Shown here in pieces: positions 1 through 7,199 of a stretch of DNA of 32,000 bases (its first letter is position 1; the number at the start of each line of letters is the position of its first letter). A program made the position numbers and the translations under genes. The notes beneath the pieces are model-generated. The model was given only the letters and a program-made list of their open reading frames with translations, made no database searches and had not been told where the DNA came from. Origin of the DNA: Holophagaceae bacterium (lineage in GTDB: Bacteria; Acidobacteriota; Holophagae; Holophagales; Holophagaceae); the NCBI GenBank assembly GCA_025361125.1, contig JANYBM010000159.1, positions 1-32,000 of the forward strand, given 5' to 3'.

Positions 1-109
1 CAAACCCCACAGCGACCAGAACTGAAACACACATCTACAGCGGAGGCATGCCTAAGGTTCGCCAGGCGACGGCCGTAGCCTCAATGAACAACCCCGCGCA
101 CAATAAAAT

Positions 110-131
110 GCGCCTCAAAGTTCCGAGGCGC
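110..131. terminator. short perfect hairpin, possible terminator
   Basis: A 7-bp perfect inverted repeat (gcgcctc / gaggcgc) encloses an 8-nt loop. An A-rich stretch precedes it, but no clear T-run follows on the + strand. It could end transcription of a gene lying left of the window, or be part of the decayed region. The function is inferred only from shape. Confidence 0.25.
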
Positions 132-145
132 TTAAGTCAGGCTAA

Positions 146-472
146 AATCACCCACACGACTTCCCGAAGAGCCAAATTTATAAGGCTGCCGCTACTTCCG
201 GGGCCTATTCAGCGAGTGTCTTCGCTCTTCAATCAGGGACGACTTCCCTGGCTGTTTCCGAGTACTATCTTTACTATTCGAACTACTTGAATGGCACCAT
301 CGGTCGAATTAGCCTAACCACTTTGGCTGACGAAAAATTGATCGGCGGGTTGCACAATCCCTTAACGATCAGGTGGGATGCATCCTCCAAGAAACTCTAT
401 CTGCTTGAATTTGGAACCTCGGGCCACCAGTATCTGGATGGAACTCTCTCGGTCCTCTCGGGTGTGGAATAG
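146..472 (+). pseudogene. 3' fragment of a propeller-like secreted protein
   Basis: A reading frame is open from just after a stop codon at 143-145 to a TAG at 470-472. It has no convincing start: the only in-frame initiator seen is a TTG at 287. The translated text is protein-like (alternating hydrophobic and polar beta-strand character, YYLYYSNYLNG, then a KKLYLLEFGTSG stretch). It resembles the repeat units of NHL or YVTN-type beta-propeller proteins, where a Gly-Lys-Leu-Tyr-Val-Leu-Glu block is common. No signal peptide or full propeller is present, so I read it as the decayed C-terminal end of a longer exported protein whose 5' part is missing. The stop codon directly abuts an IS21-like terminus at 473. 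A short true gene starting at TTG 287 is less likely. Confidence 0.35.
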
Positions 473-531
473 TGTCAAGCGACACGAAAATTGATCCACC
501 TGACGATACGAATATTGATTCACGTTTGACA
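473..531. mobile_element. IS21-like terminal repeat remnant (solo end)
   Basis: This 59-bp segment starts tgtcaagcg and ends cgtttgaca, inverted ends that match at 8 of 9 positions. Between them are two adjacent direct repeats of about 25 bp (481-504 and 505-530) sharing a gatacgaa.attgat.cac pattern. Multiple terminal repeats of this kind, with an ACGAAA.TTGATCCAC core, are characteristic of IS21-family ends. No istA or istB coding sequence is visible on either strand, so this is an isolated end left after deletion or decay. The assignment rests on recall of the family's end structure, not on a database match. Confidence 0.5.
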
Positions 532-647
532 TGAGTCGGATGGGGGTGCTCGGAGCCGTGGCCGTAGGCCAAAAGCCGAGGTTGTTTTGCAATGACTGTT
601 GACCTTGGGGTGGTACAACAATCTCTTGCTATCGCACGGAGGGATTG

Positions 648-1358
648 ATGACGGATCAGAGGGCGGCGCCGATCTTCACCGCGCCTCCTCGCGCCACTTT
701 CTGGCAAATGCTGGGGCCCGGCGGCCTCATTTCCTTTGGGCTGGCGCTCCTGGGGGGCGGATTGTTGCTGGGAGTGCCGGTTTTCTGGCGGCTGCGTCAG
801 GTACTCAGGGCCGCGGACGGGAGTGAATGCTCACCCTCGGATGTGATTCTGGTGCTGGGCCGACGGTTGCAGGATGACCGCCCCACGCAAGTCTTTGAGG
901 CTCGGCTGGATCACGCGGCACGGCTGCTGGGTGAAGGCAAAGCCCCGCGAATTGTGATCGCGGGAGGGCTCACGGGGAAGGCAAGCATCAGCGAGGCCGA
1001 AGTGGGTCGAGAACGCCTGCTCAAGGCTGGCATTGAGCCGGAAAAGATCCTGGTGGAGGACCGCAGTCAGCACACGCTGGAAAATCTTTTCAACTTGCGT
1101 GAGACCCTACGAGGCGAAGCCTGGAACACTTTGATCCTGGTCTCCGATCCGCTGCATCTGGCCCGGGCGGGGGCACTGGCGCGCGGACTGGGGCTGAATC
1201 CGAGTTGCTCGCCTGCCACTGCCTGCCCGCCGCTCCGCGGGAGTCCGGGCTGGTGGACCCGCGCCATCTACGAAGCCTTCCTGCTGCACTGGTACCACAC
1301 CGGCGTCGCCTACAGCCGCCTGATCCGGTCCGAGAGGCAACTCTCCCGGTTGACCTGA
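648..1358 (+). CDS. YdcF/SanA-family (DUF218) membrane-anchored protein
   Basis: A 236-residue protein. Residues about 17-42 form one N-terminal membrane segment rich in Leu and Gly, followed by a single DUF218 domain. The hallmark features are visible: the first strand SDVILVLG with a following Arg-rich loop, the IVIAGG motif, a SEAEVGRERLLKAGI helix, the EDRSQHTLENL segment and the LILVSDPLHLARA strand. Members such as E. coli YdcF and SanA are envelope-linked; YdcF is reported to bind SAM, and SanA affects envelope permeability. The precise reaction is unknown. ATG 648 is preferred over TTG 645 because GGAGGG at 638-643 is well placed for it. It lies 37 bp before rsmI and probably heads the + strand unit. 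Confidence 0.85.
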   Translation: MTDQRAAPIFTAPPRATFWQMLGPGGLISFGLALLGGGLLLGVPVFWRLRQVLRAADGSECSPSDVILVLGRRLQDDRPTQVFEARLDHAARLLGEGKAPRIVIAGGLTGKASISEAEVGRERLLKAGIEPEKILVEDRSQHTLENLFNLRETLRGEAWNTLILVSDPLHLARAGALARGLGLNPSCSPATACPPLRGSPGWWTRAIYEAFLLHWYHTGVAYSRLIRSERQLSRLT

Positions 1359-1395
1359 GCCGATGCCTGGGCCGCCACACTGCCAGAATGATCCT

Positions 1396-2247
1396 ATGGT
1401 CGGCCATCTCATTCTCATTCCTACGCCCTTGGGCAATCTCGGCGATCTCACGCATCGGGCGGTGCAGGCGCTGGAGGGTTGCGATCTCGTGGCCTGCGAG
1501 GACACGCGCCGCACGGGCGGGCTGCTGGGCCATCTGGGCATCGACAAGCCCTTGCAACGGTTTGACGATCACGCGTCCCAGGATGCCTTCGATCGTGTGA
1601 CCTCGGCACTGATCAACGGCCAGATTGTGGCCTATTGCTCGGACGCGGGGATGCCCGGCATCAACGATCCTGGCTTCGAGATCGCGCGCATCGCCAGGGA
1701 GAAAGGCATCAAAGTGACTGTGCTGCCAGGGGCTTCGGCCGTGACGCTGGCGGTAGTGGCCAGCGGCCTGCCCAGTCATGCCTTCAGCTTCTGGGGCTAC
1801 CTGCCCAGCCGCAGCGAACCGCGCAAGACCATGTTGAAAAAACTCGGGAGCCAGGAGGAAACCGTCGTCGTCTTCGAGACGCCCCACCGCATCCATGCAA
1901 CCCTTTCGGAAGTGGCGGAGCTGTTGCCGGAGCGGGAGATCGCCCTGGGCCGCGAACTTACGAAATTGCACGAGAGTTGGTACCGCGGCACGCCTGCGCA
2001 GGTGATCGAACAATTGGGCAGCGAAAGCCGCGGCGAAATGGTGCTGGTCATGGCCGGGGCGGACGCCAAACGCACGGTGACCGAAGCGCAAAGTGAATTT
2101 GATGGCACCGCGTTGCCCGAGTGGGCCGTCCGCTACCTCGATGCCGCCCGGGAAGGCGGCATGACGCTACGCGAAGCGGTCAAGCCCCTCGCGCGGCACT
2201 TGAAGGTCAGCGCGTCGGACTTGTACAAGCTGGCGGTGGAATTGTGA
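1396..2247 (+). CDS. rsmI: 16S rRNA (cytidine-1402-2'-O)-methyltransferase RsmI
   Basis: A 283-residue SAM-dependent tetrapyrrole-methylase-fold enzyme that 2'-O-methylates C1402 of 16S rRNA in the ribosomal P site. The N-terminus has the family signature (LILIPTPLGNLGDLTHRA, residues about 5-22), then the CEDTRRTG loop, the YCSDAGMPGINDPG glycine loop near residue 80, the VLPGASAVTLAVVASGLP block near residue 115, and the FETPHRI and GRELTKLHE motifs. The length is typical. An upstream in-frame ATG at 1363 would add 11 residues, but ATG 1396 puts the start in the conserved family position; neither has a strong ribosome binding site. The C-terminal ASDLYKLAVEL is the usual HTH-like tail. Confidence 0.95.
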   Translation: MVGHLILIPTPLGNLGDLTHRAVQALEGCDLVACEDTRRTGGLLGHLGIDKPLQRFDDHASQDAFDRVTSALINGQIVAYCSDAGMPGINDPGFEIARIAREKGIKVTVLPGASAVTLAVVASGLPSHAFSFWGYLPSRSEPRKTMLKKLGSQEETVVVFETPHRIHATLSEVAELLPEREIALGRELTKLHESWYRGTPAQVIEQLGSESRGEMVLVMAGADAKRTVTEAQSEFDGTALPEWAVRYLDAAREGGMTLREAVKPLARHLKVSASDLYKLAVEL

Positions 2248-2254
2248 CCTGTGG

Positions 2255-2303
2255 GCTATGAGCCAAGAACGGTGAGTCCAAAGTCGCTAAGTACGATGAT
2301 TCC
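2255..2303. repeat. degenerate heptanucleotide tandem tract (unit 1)
   Basis: The gap after rsmI can be cut into seven consecutive 7-mers: gctatga / gccaaga / acggtga / gtccaaa / gtcgcta / agtacga / tgattcc. Six end in A and most begin with G or A. The tract ends at the base before the ATG of the next gene. The motif gctatgagcc recurs at 11519-11528 in another gap. The 7-bp phase is visible by eye; whether it exceeds chance in this tract alone is uncertain, but it matches the clearer tracts elsewhere in the window. Confidence 0.4.
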
Positions 2304-2891
2304 ATGACCATTTACGAGACATCGCACCTGCGCCATTGCCGCGTCTTCGCTGTGGTGGTGCTCTTGGCGATGATCGCCCACACCTACATTAAATGGCGTC
2401 TCGGCACGCCTCCCGAGCTGCTATGGGGCTGCAATGTGGCCAGCTTTTGCATCATCGCTGGGCTCTGGTTCCAGTCCCCCAGGGCCGTGGCTGTGGGTTT
2501 TTTGTGGCACGTGTGTATCGGTGATCCCGCTTATCTGGAGGAAGCGATACGAAGCGGTCATACGGGGTTGACTTCCGTGATGGTCCACAGCTTGCCGCCC
2601 CTGGCAGCTTTTTTCTACCTGCGCCGCACGGGACTCCCACGCAGCACACCGTTCCTGGCGCTGGCGCTCTTCATCGTCCTGGTTCCCATCAGCCATTACC
2701 TGACTCCGATGGCCCTCAACATCAACCTGGCCCATGACCGGCTCTGGTTCCTGAAAGCGCAATTCCCAGGCAACTGGAGCTACCGCATCGCATTCTGCGC
2801 AGGGATGCTGGGCGTCCTGCTCATCGGAGACCAGCTGCTGGCCTTGCTTTTGAAGCGGCCTCCCAAGTCGGCCCTGAATCCGTCATCCTGA
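2304..2891 (+). CDS. integral membrane protein of unknown function
   Basis: A 195-residue very hydrophobic protein with about six predicted membrane segments (roughly residues 12-28, 38-55, 63-75, 88-104, 111-132 and 157-180). The N-terminus is short and polar and the tail is basic. Scattered His and Trp residues (HTYIKW, WHVCIGDP, HYLTP) in or near membrane segments are noticeable, but I do not recognise a named family. It starts 57 bp after rsmI and its stop lies 4 bp before the aldolase start, so it is probably cotranscribed with the aldolase-mtnA pair. That could mean a transport or membrane role linked to that pathway, but nothing in the sequence proves it. There is no obvious ribosome binding site; the upstream gap is filled by 7-bp repeats. 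Confidence 0.7.
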   Translation: MTIYETSHLRHCRVFAVVVLLAMIAHTYIKWRLGTPPELLWGCNVASFCIIAGLWFQSPRAVAVGFLWHVCIGDPAYLEEAIRSGHTGLTSVMVHSLPPLAAFFYLRRTGLPRSTPFLALALFIVLVPISHYLTPMALNINLAHDRLWFLKAQFPGNWSYRIAFCAGMLGVLLIGDQLLALLLKRPPKSALNPSS

Positions 2892-2895
2892 TGGC

Positions 2896-3546
2896 ATGGA
2901 TGAACCCGGAATCCTGAAAGCCATCGTTGAGTCTTGCCGCCGACTTCATGAGCGCAACCTGCTGGCGGCAGCGGATGGCAATATCTCCTGCCGCTTGCCT
3001 TTCAATCGCATCGCCATCACGCCGAGCGGCGTCAACAAAGTGAAGTTGCGGGTGGAGGATATGGCCTTCATGCAGCTGAGTGGCATCGTCATCAAGGGCA
3101 AGCCCAGCAGCGAACGGCTCATGCATCTGGCCGTCTACCGCGCCTGTCCGGAAGCCAGCTGCGTGATCCACGCGCATCCGCCTACCGCCATCGCCTGGAG
3201 CCTGGCGCGTCCTGACCTGGCCTTCTTGCCGGATGAATCGTTGCCTGAAGTCATTCTCGCGGCGGGCCGGATTCCCATCGTGCCTTACGCTAGGCCGGGC
3301 ACCACTGCCATGGGGGAGGCCTTGGCGAAGTTTCTCCCGCAGCATCGGTTGATGATCCTGGCGCGCCACGGGGCGCTGTGCTGGGGTGAGACCATTGAAG
3401 ATGCCTACAACGGTATCGAGAGGTTGGAACACGTGTGCCAGATCCTGAAATCCGCGGTGGAACTCGGAGGCCTTTCCACCCTGCCCGAAGCCGAGATTGC
3501 GGCCCTTCGAGAACTCCGCACCCGGCAAGGGCCAAGAATTCTATGA
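2896..3546 (+). CDS. zinc-dependent class II aldolase (FucA/Ald2-like)
   Basis: A 216-residue class II aldolase/adducin-family protein. It has the GNISCRLP loop near residue 33, the PSSERLMH segment with Glu73, the HAH zinc pair His92/His94, and a third ligand His158 in ARHGALCWG. This spacing follows L-fuculose-1-phosphate aldolase of E. coli (Glu73, His92, His94, His155). It overlaps mtnA by ATGA, so its likely substrate is 5-methylthioribulose-1-phosphate, the product of MtnA. Two known family members act there: the dehydratase MtnB (methionine salvage) and the aldolase Ald2 (DHAP shunt, giving DHAP and methylthioacetaldehyde). The FucA-like residue pattern and the absence of other mtn genes favour the aldolase, as an inference. 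The start ATG lies 4 bp after the preceding stop. Confidence 0.85.
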   Translation: MDEPGILKAIVESCRRLHERNLLAAADGNISCRLPFNRIAITPSGVNKVKLRVEDMAFMQLSGIVIKGKPSSERLMHLAVYRACPEASCVIHAHPPTAIAWSLARPDLAFLPDESLPEVILAAGRIPIVPYARPGTTAMGEALAKFLPQHRLMILARHGALCWGETIEDAYNGIERLEHVCQILKSAVELGGLSTLPEAEIAALRELRTRQGPRIL

Positions 3547-4556
3547 GAGCTCTCCAATCCCTCGCCCTGCGCTTCGACGGCAAGCGGCTCGCCATTCTGG
3601 ACCAGACGCTACTGCCGGGAGCTGAAGTCTGGGTGGATGTCACCGATCCCCGGGCCATGATCGAGGCCATCCAGAAATTGAAAGTGCGTGGGGCACCCTT
3701 GTTGGGTGTCGCGGCGGCCCTGTGCCTGGCCTGCATCGCCGAGGGGGGCGCGTCCCACGCGCAACTCGAGAGTGACGCGTTGTGGCTGCGCCGGGCGCGA
3801 CCCACCGCAGTGAATCTGATGTGGGCCCTGGACCGCTTGCGGCACGTGCTGGAACGGGGTGGGTCCAAGGATGATCTGGTGCTGGAAGCCGAGCATATAT
3901 TTTTGGAGGATGTGCTGCTTTGCGAGCACATGGCGGAACATGGTGCGGCGCTCATCAAGGGCGGCGAGTCTTTGCTCACGCATTGCAATACCGGCGGCCT
4001 GGCCACTGTGGGCGTGGGTACCGCCCTTGGGGTGATTCATCGGGCTCATCTGCAAAACAAGCGCATCCATGTCTTTGTGGATGAGACCAGGCCCCTGCTT
4101 CAGGGTGCGCGGCTCACCACCTGGGAACTGGAAAAGCTGGAGATACCGCACACACTCATTACCGACAGCATGGCCGCCATCCTGATGCGTGAAGGTCGCG
4201 TCCAGCGCGTGCTGGTGGGCGCTGACCGCATCGCCATGAATGGTGATTTCGCCAACAAGGTCGGCACCTATGGACTGGCTGTGCAGGCCAACTTCCATGG
4301 CGTACCCTTTCATCCCGTGGCGCCCTACTCAACCGTGGACACCCACTGCGAGTGCGGCGGCGACATCCCCATTGAAGAGCGTGGCGCCTCAGAAGTACTG
4401 GGTTTCCGAGAACTGCAATGGGCCCCGGAAGGAACGGGCGCTTTCAACCCATCTTTCGATGTGACGCCTGTCGCTTTGGTAACCAGTCTTGTTCTGGATC
4501 GCGGTGTCATCAGCCAAGCGGAATTAAAGGCTGGGAAGCTCGCATTGGGAGTTTGA
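3543..4556 (+). CDS. mtnA: S-methyl-5-thioribose-1-phosphate isomerase
   Basis: A 337-residue enzyme of the eIF2B-alpha-like MtnA family that isomerises 5-methylthioribose-1-phosphate to 5-methylthioribulose-1-phosphate in the cytoplasm. The signature blocks are all present: KVRGAPLLGVAAA near residue 42, HCNTGGLATVGVGTALGVI with catalytic Cys148, VDETRPLLQGARLTTWEL, and LVGADRIAMNGDFANKVGT with catalytic Asp228, followed by PFHPVAPYSTVD. The length is normal. The frame is open further upstream, but ATG 3543 overlaps the aldolase stop (ATGA) and matches the family N-terminus. It ends 6 bp from the convergent moeA stop. No methylthioribose kinase or MTA phosphorylase is in the window. Confidence 0.96.
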   Translation: MRALQSLALRFDGKRLAILDQTLLPGAEVWVDVTDPRAMIEAIQKLKVRGAPLLGVAAALCLACIAEGGASHAQLESDALWLRRARPTAVNLMWALDRLRHVLERGGSKDDLVLEAEHIFLEDVLLCEHMAEHGAALIKGGESLLTHCNTGGLATVGVGTALGVIHRAHLQNKRIHVFVDETRPLLQGARLTTWELEKLEIPHTLITDSMAAILMREGRVQRVLVGADRIAMNGDFANKVGTYGLAVQANFHGVPFHPVAPYSTVDTHCECGGDIPIEERGASEVLGFRELQWAPEGTGAFNPSFDVTPVALVTSLVLDRGVISQAELKAGKLALGV

Positions 4557-4562
4557 AGAACC

Positions 4563-5693
4563 TCAGATCACTTGGAGGTACTTTGTCTCGCCAGCAGCCA
4601 TTCCACCTTCAGGTATCCATGCGCAGGCATCGGCTTTCGCCAGGGTGATGAGATCGCCGCTGCCTTTGGAGACAAGGGGTGTCAGTTGATCATCCCTAAG
4701 TGTGCAAGGGTGCAACAGGGGGCGTTCTCCGCGGTTCTTCACGGCCTCCACGAGCTGGGCGTGGTGCCATGGATTACGCTCGGGACTGCCTTCAAGACGG
4801 CTGAGCACCAAGGGCAGAAACAGCAAGGCGTTCAGGTAGGCGCTTTGAGGATTGCCGGGCAGCCCGAGGATCACCTTATCTCCAAGCAGGGCCAGCAGCA
4901 TGGGTTTACCCGGTTTCAATCGGATCTTGTGAAATAGGATGTTGGCACCGAGTTCTTTTAGCACGACGGGCAGATAGTCCTTTTCACCCATGCTCACGCC
5001 GCCGCTGGTGAGCAACACACGCACGTCGCCGAGATTTGAAAGGTGCTGTCGCAGAGCTTCTGGATCATCCGGCAGGCTGGGTAGGTTGCTCGCATCCGCG
5101 CCTAGGCGGTGAGCCAGATGGGTGAGCATGGGACCATTGGAATCACGGATCTGATGGGGCAGGGGGATACCCACAAGTTCATCTCCGGTGCTTGCTATGC
5201 CCACTTTGATGCGTTGGAGGCGACCCATCATTTCTGCTTTCATCCCCACTTGGGCTGCTAGACCCACTCGGGCCGCAGTGAATGGGCTTTCGTAGGACAA
5301 CAGTATTGCCCCGGCCCTGGCCTGGGAACCGCGCAGGCGGATGGCCTCACCAGGTTTTGGAGGCCGTGTGAGAAAGAGCTTATTTCCTTCGCTGCGCAGG
5401 TCTTCCACTGGCACCACTGCGTCCGCGCCGACTGGCACGGCAGCACCGGTCATGATGCGCACAGCTTCATGGAGGCCGACATGGAAGGCCGAAGGATCAT
5501 CTCCCGCGAATAAAGTACCGATGATGGTTCGTGGCGCGTTCCCATCGGCACAGCGCAACGCCGCGCCATCCATGGCGCTGCGGTCTGAGGCGGGATCGTC
5601 GCGATCCGCAATGATCTGAGGCAGACCCTTCATGGGGAGGGCCGCGCGGAGCATTGCCAGGGCTTCATCCAGGGGTACCAAGGACTCGTGCAT
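4563..5693 (-). CDS. moeA: molybdopterin molybdenumtransferase MoeA
   Basis: A 376-residue MoeA, which inserts molybdate into adenylylated molybdopterin in the last step of Mo-cofactor synthesis. Visible motifs: SDRSAMDGAAL near residue 36, MTGAAVPVGADAVVPVE near residue 80, STGDELVG, the RDSNGPML loop, the GGVSMGEKDYLP motif, and KPGKPMLLALLGDKVILGLPGNPQSAY. The start codon lies 9 bp after the anti-sigma stop, so moeA appears to be the last gene of the kinase/sigma/anti-sigma unit. That is an unusual place for a cofactor gene, and no other moa or mob gene is nearby. It is slightly shorter than the 400-410 residues of enterobacterial MoeA, but no motif seems lost. Confidence 0.95.
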   Translation of the reverse strand: MHESLVPLDEALAMLRAALPMKGLPQIIADRDDPASDRSAMDGAALRCADGNAPRTIIGTLFAGDDPSAFHVGLHEAVRIMTGAAVPVGADAVVPVEDLRSEGNKLFLTRPPKPGEAIRLRGSQARAGAILLSYESPFTAARVGLAAQVGMKAEMMGRLQRIKVGIASTGDELVGIPLPHQIRDSNGPMLTHLAHRLGADASNLPSLPDDPEALRQHLSNLGDVRVLLTSGGVSMGEKDYLPVVLKELGANILFHKIRLKPGKPMLLALLGDKVILGLPGNPQSAYLNALLFLPLVLSRLEGSPERNPWHHAQLVEAVKNRGERPLLHPCTLRDDQLTPLVSKGSGDLITLAKADACAWIPEGGMAAGETKYLQVI

Positions 5694-5702
5694 AGTATGA
5701 GC

Positions 5703-6521
5703 TTACGGCATTCGTTTTGTGATCGCCTGGAGCGCGCCACGCCAGCCGCTTAGTTGCACGCCCTGGCCTTCCAGCCGCGTGAGGGTCCAGCAGGTGTCCG
5801 TCCCACGGCCCTGTAATTCACGGTGATTGGTACCCGAAACTTGATGGAACCAGTCTCCGGCAACGCCGTAGCACATCGAATCCTCGACTTGGCCTGACAA
5901 TACAAGCACATGCTCATCACATTGATGCAGGTGGTCTGGGAAGCGCTGCCCGGGAGGCAGTAGGATCATATGAAGGCTGGCGCCCGTGTCGGGATCCTTG
6001 ATGAGCATGGCGCTGCTGCAGCCGTTCAGAAGGGCTTTGGACCACCGCCACTGGTCAAGTGGTGGCAGTTTCTTTAGCACAGATTCAGGAAGGAATGGTT
6101 CTCCCGTAAGCGCGCCGTTCCGCTCCTGGATCGCGGTGTACGTTTCGGCCAGCATGCGCATGGGCCGATCTGCGGAGCCTTCGACCATCGCTTTTTGAAC
6201 GAAGGGCGGAATTGGGTGGGCCGAGCAGCGTTCAGTCTGCGAGCGCCGGTCCAGGGTGGTGAGGCGGCCCCCAGCTTGGAGCCGGGCCATAACTGAATCC
6301 AAGGCTCTTCTGGCTTCGGAAGAAGAGACCACCATGGCGTCGTCAGAAATGGCACGCCGAAAGATACTGGGAATGGCTTGCAAGGATTCCAGCATCACCC
6401 TGCAGGGCTTGCACATCTTCATATGGAGGCTGAACCGCACCCGCAGGCTCGGGGCCAGAATGTGCTCCTGATAATCCGGGATGAACCGCAAGACATCTTC
6501 ACAAGTGAGCATCAGATTCAT
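5703..6521 (-). CDS. ChrR-like zinc-binding anti-sigma factor with cupin domain
   Basis: A 272-residue cytosolic protein of two parts. The N-terminus carries a zinc anti-sigma finger, His33-x3-Cys37-x2-Cys40 (HMKMCKPC). The C-terminal half is a ChrR-type cupin with the metal-binding pattern HLHQCDEH (His197, His199, Glu203) followed by LVLSG and a GDWFH turn. In Rhodobacter, ChrR sequesters the ECF sigma factor RpoE and releases it upon singlet-oxygen stress, with the cupin needed for signal response. Here the gene overlaps the ECF sigma gene by ATGA (6518-6521), which makes the sigma/anti-sigma pairing secure. The signal sensed is unknown. It has no membrane segment. The middle part, residues 60-170, is not recognised. 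Confidence 0.85.
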   Translation of the reverse strand: MNLMLTCEDVLRFIPDYQEHILAPSLRVRFSLHMKMCKPCRVMLESLQAIPSIFRRAISDDAMVVSSSEARRALDSVMARLQAGGRLTTLDRRSQTERCSAHPIPPFVQKAMVEGSADRPMRMLAETYTAIQERNGALTGEPFLPESVLKKLPPLDQWRWSKALLNGCSSAMLIKDPDTGASLHMILLPPGQRFPDHLHQCDEHVLVLSGQVEDSMCYGVAGDWFHQVSGTNHRELQGRGTDTCWTLTRLEGQGVQLSGWRGALQAITKRMP

Positions 6522-7174
6522 GGGCGGCCTCTTTCCGGCTGTTTTCGGGTGCCCGCATCAGCTTTGGCGGAGCCTCGTACCTGAGCTGCGAAGGCCACCA
6601 GGTGTCCCCGCATGCCCAAGTGGGCCCGATGCAGGCGCTGGCGCACCAGATCGCGGGAAATACCCAGATGCATGGCGATGTCCTCGGTGTCCCAGCCCTC
6701 CAGATCCTTGAGCACGAAGACCGCCCGCTGCTCATCCGAGAGCCGGTCCAGGCCTTCAATGACCTTGGCCCGCAGTTGCAGATGTTCAGCCATTTCGAGT
6801 GCCTCCGCGTCCTGACGCCATGCCAGGACAGAATCCGTATCCTTGAGATGCCCGTCGTCGCTGAAACGTGGCTGAAAATTTTCAACGGAATCTTCGCGGC
6901 GCCTCATCCGTGAGCGCCGGAGCATCAGGGCTTCGTTCACGCAGATGCGATAGGCCCAGGTGCTGAACTTGCTTTTGCCCTCGAATTTCCCCAATTCCAG
7001 GTGAATGCTCAAGAGGGCTTCCTGAAAGGCATCCTGGGCGTCTGCGGGATCTCCCAGGATGCGTTGGATCACCGAGAACAACATGCCCAAGGAGGGCTCC
7101 ACCAGCGCGGCGAAGGCCTGGCCATCTCCGGTTCGCGCCGCCGCGATCAGCTTCTGTTCTTGCGTTGAATCCAT
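6518..7174 (-). CDS. ECF-type RNA polymerase sigma factor
   Basis: A 218-residue sigma-70 family protein. Region 2 covers about residues 20-95: the ALVEPSLGMLFSVIQRILGD helix, DAQDAFQEALLSIH as the region 2.2 core, and KFSTWAYRICVNEALMLRR as 2.3/2.4. Region 4 covers about residues 145-200, with LDRLSDEQRAVFVLKDLEGWDTEDIAMHLGI then the recognition helix SRDLVRQRLHRAH. A charged linker of about 40 residues (MRRREDSVENFQ...) joins them, slightly longer than usual. The gene starts 25 bp after the upstream kinase gene and overlaps the ChrR-like anti-sigma gene, so it fits the RpoE-ChrR type of ECF pair by neighbour rather than by a proven promoter motif. Confidence 0.93.
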   Translation of the reverse strand: MDSTQEQKLIAAARTGDGQAFAALVEPSLGMLFSVIQRILGDPADAQDAFQEALLSIHLELGKFEGKSKFSTWAYRICVNEALMLRRSRMRRREDSVENFQPRFSDDGHLKDTDSVLAWRQDAEALEMAEHLQLRAKVIEGLDRLSDEQRAVFVLKDLEGWDTEDIAMHLGISRDLVRQRLHRAHLGMRGHLVAFAAQVRGSAKADAGTRKQPERGRP

Positions 7175-7199
7175 GGGGACCAGCTTAACGCGGACTGCC

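Noticed and set aside
599-627. ttgacc as a -35 box for the YdcF-family gene
   Set aside because: No acceptable -10 hexamer at 16-18 bp; the best candidate (tctctt) is poor.
1090-2091. 333-codon open frame on the - strand
   Set aside because: It lies antisense to rsmI, whose motifs are unmistakable. Its translation is Arg/His/Ala-rich, as expected from the complement of GC-rich codons.
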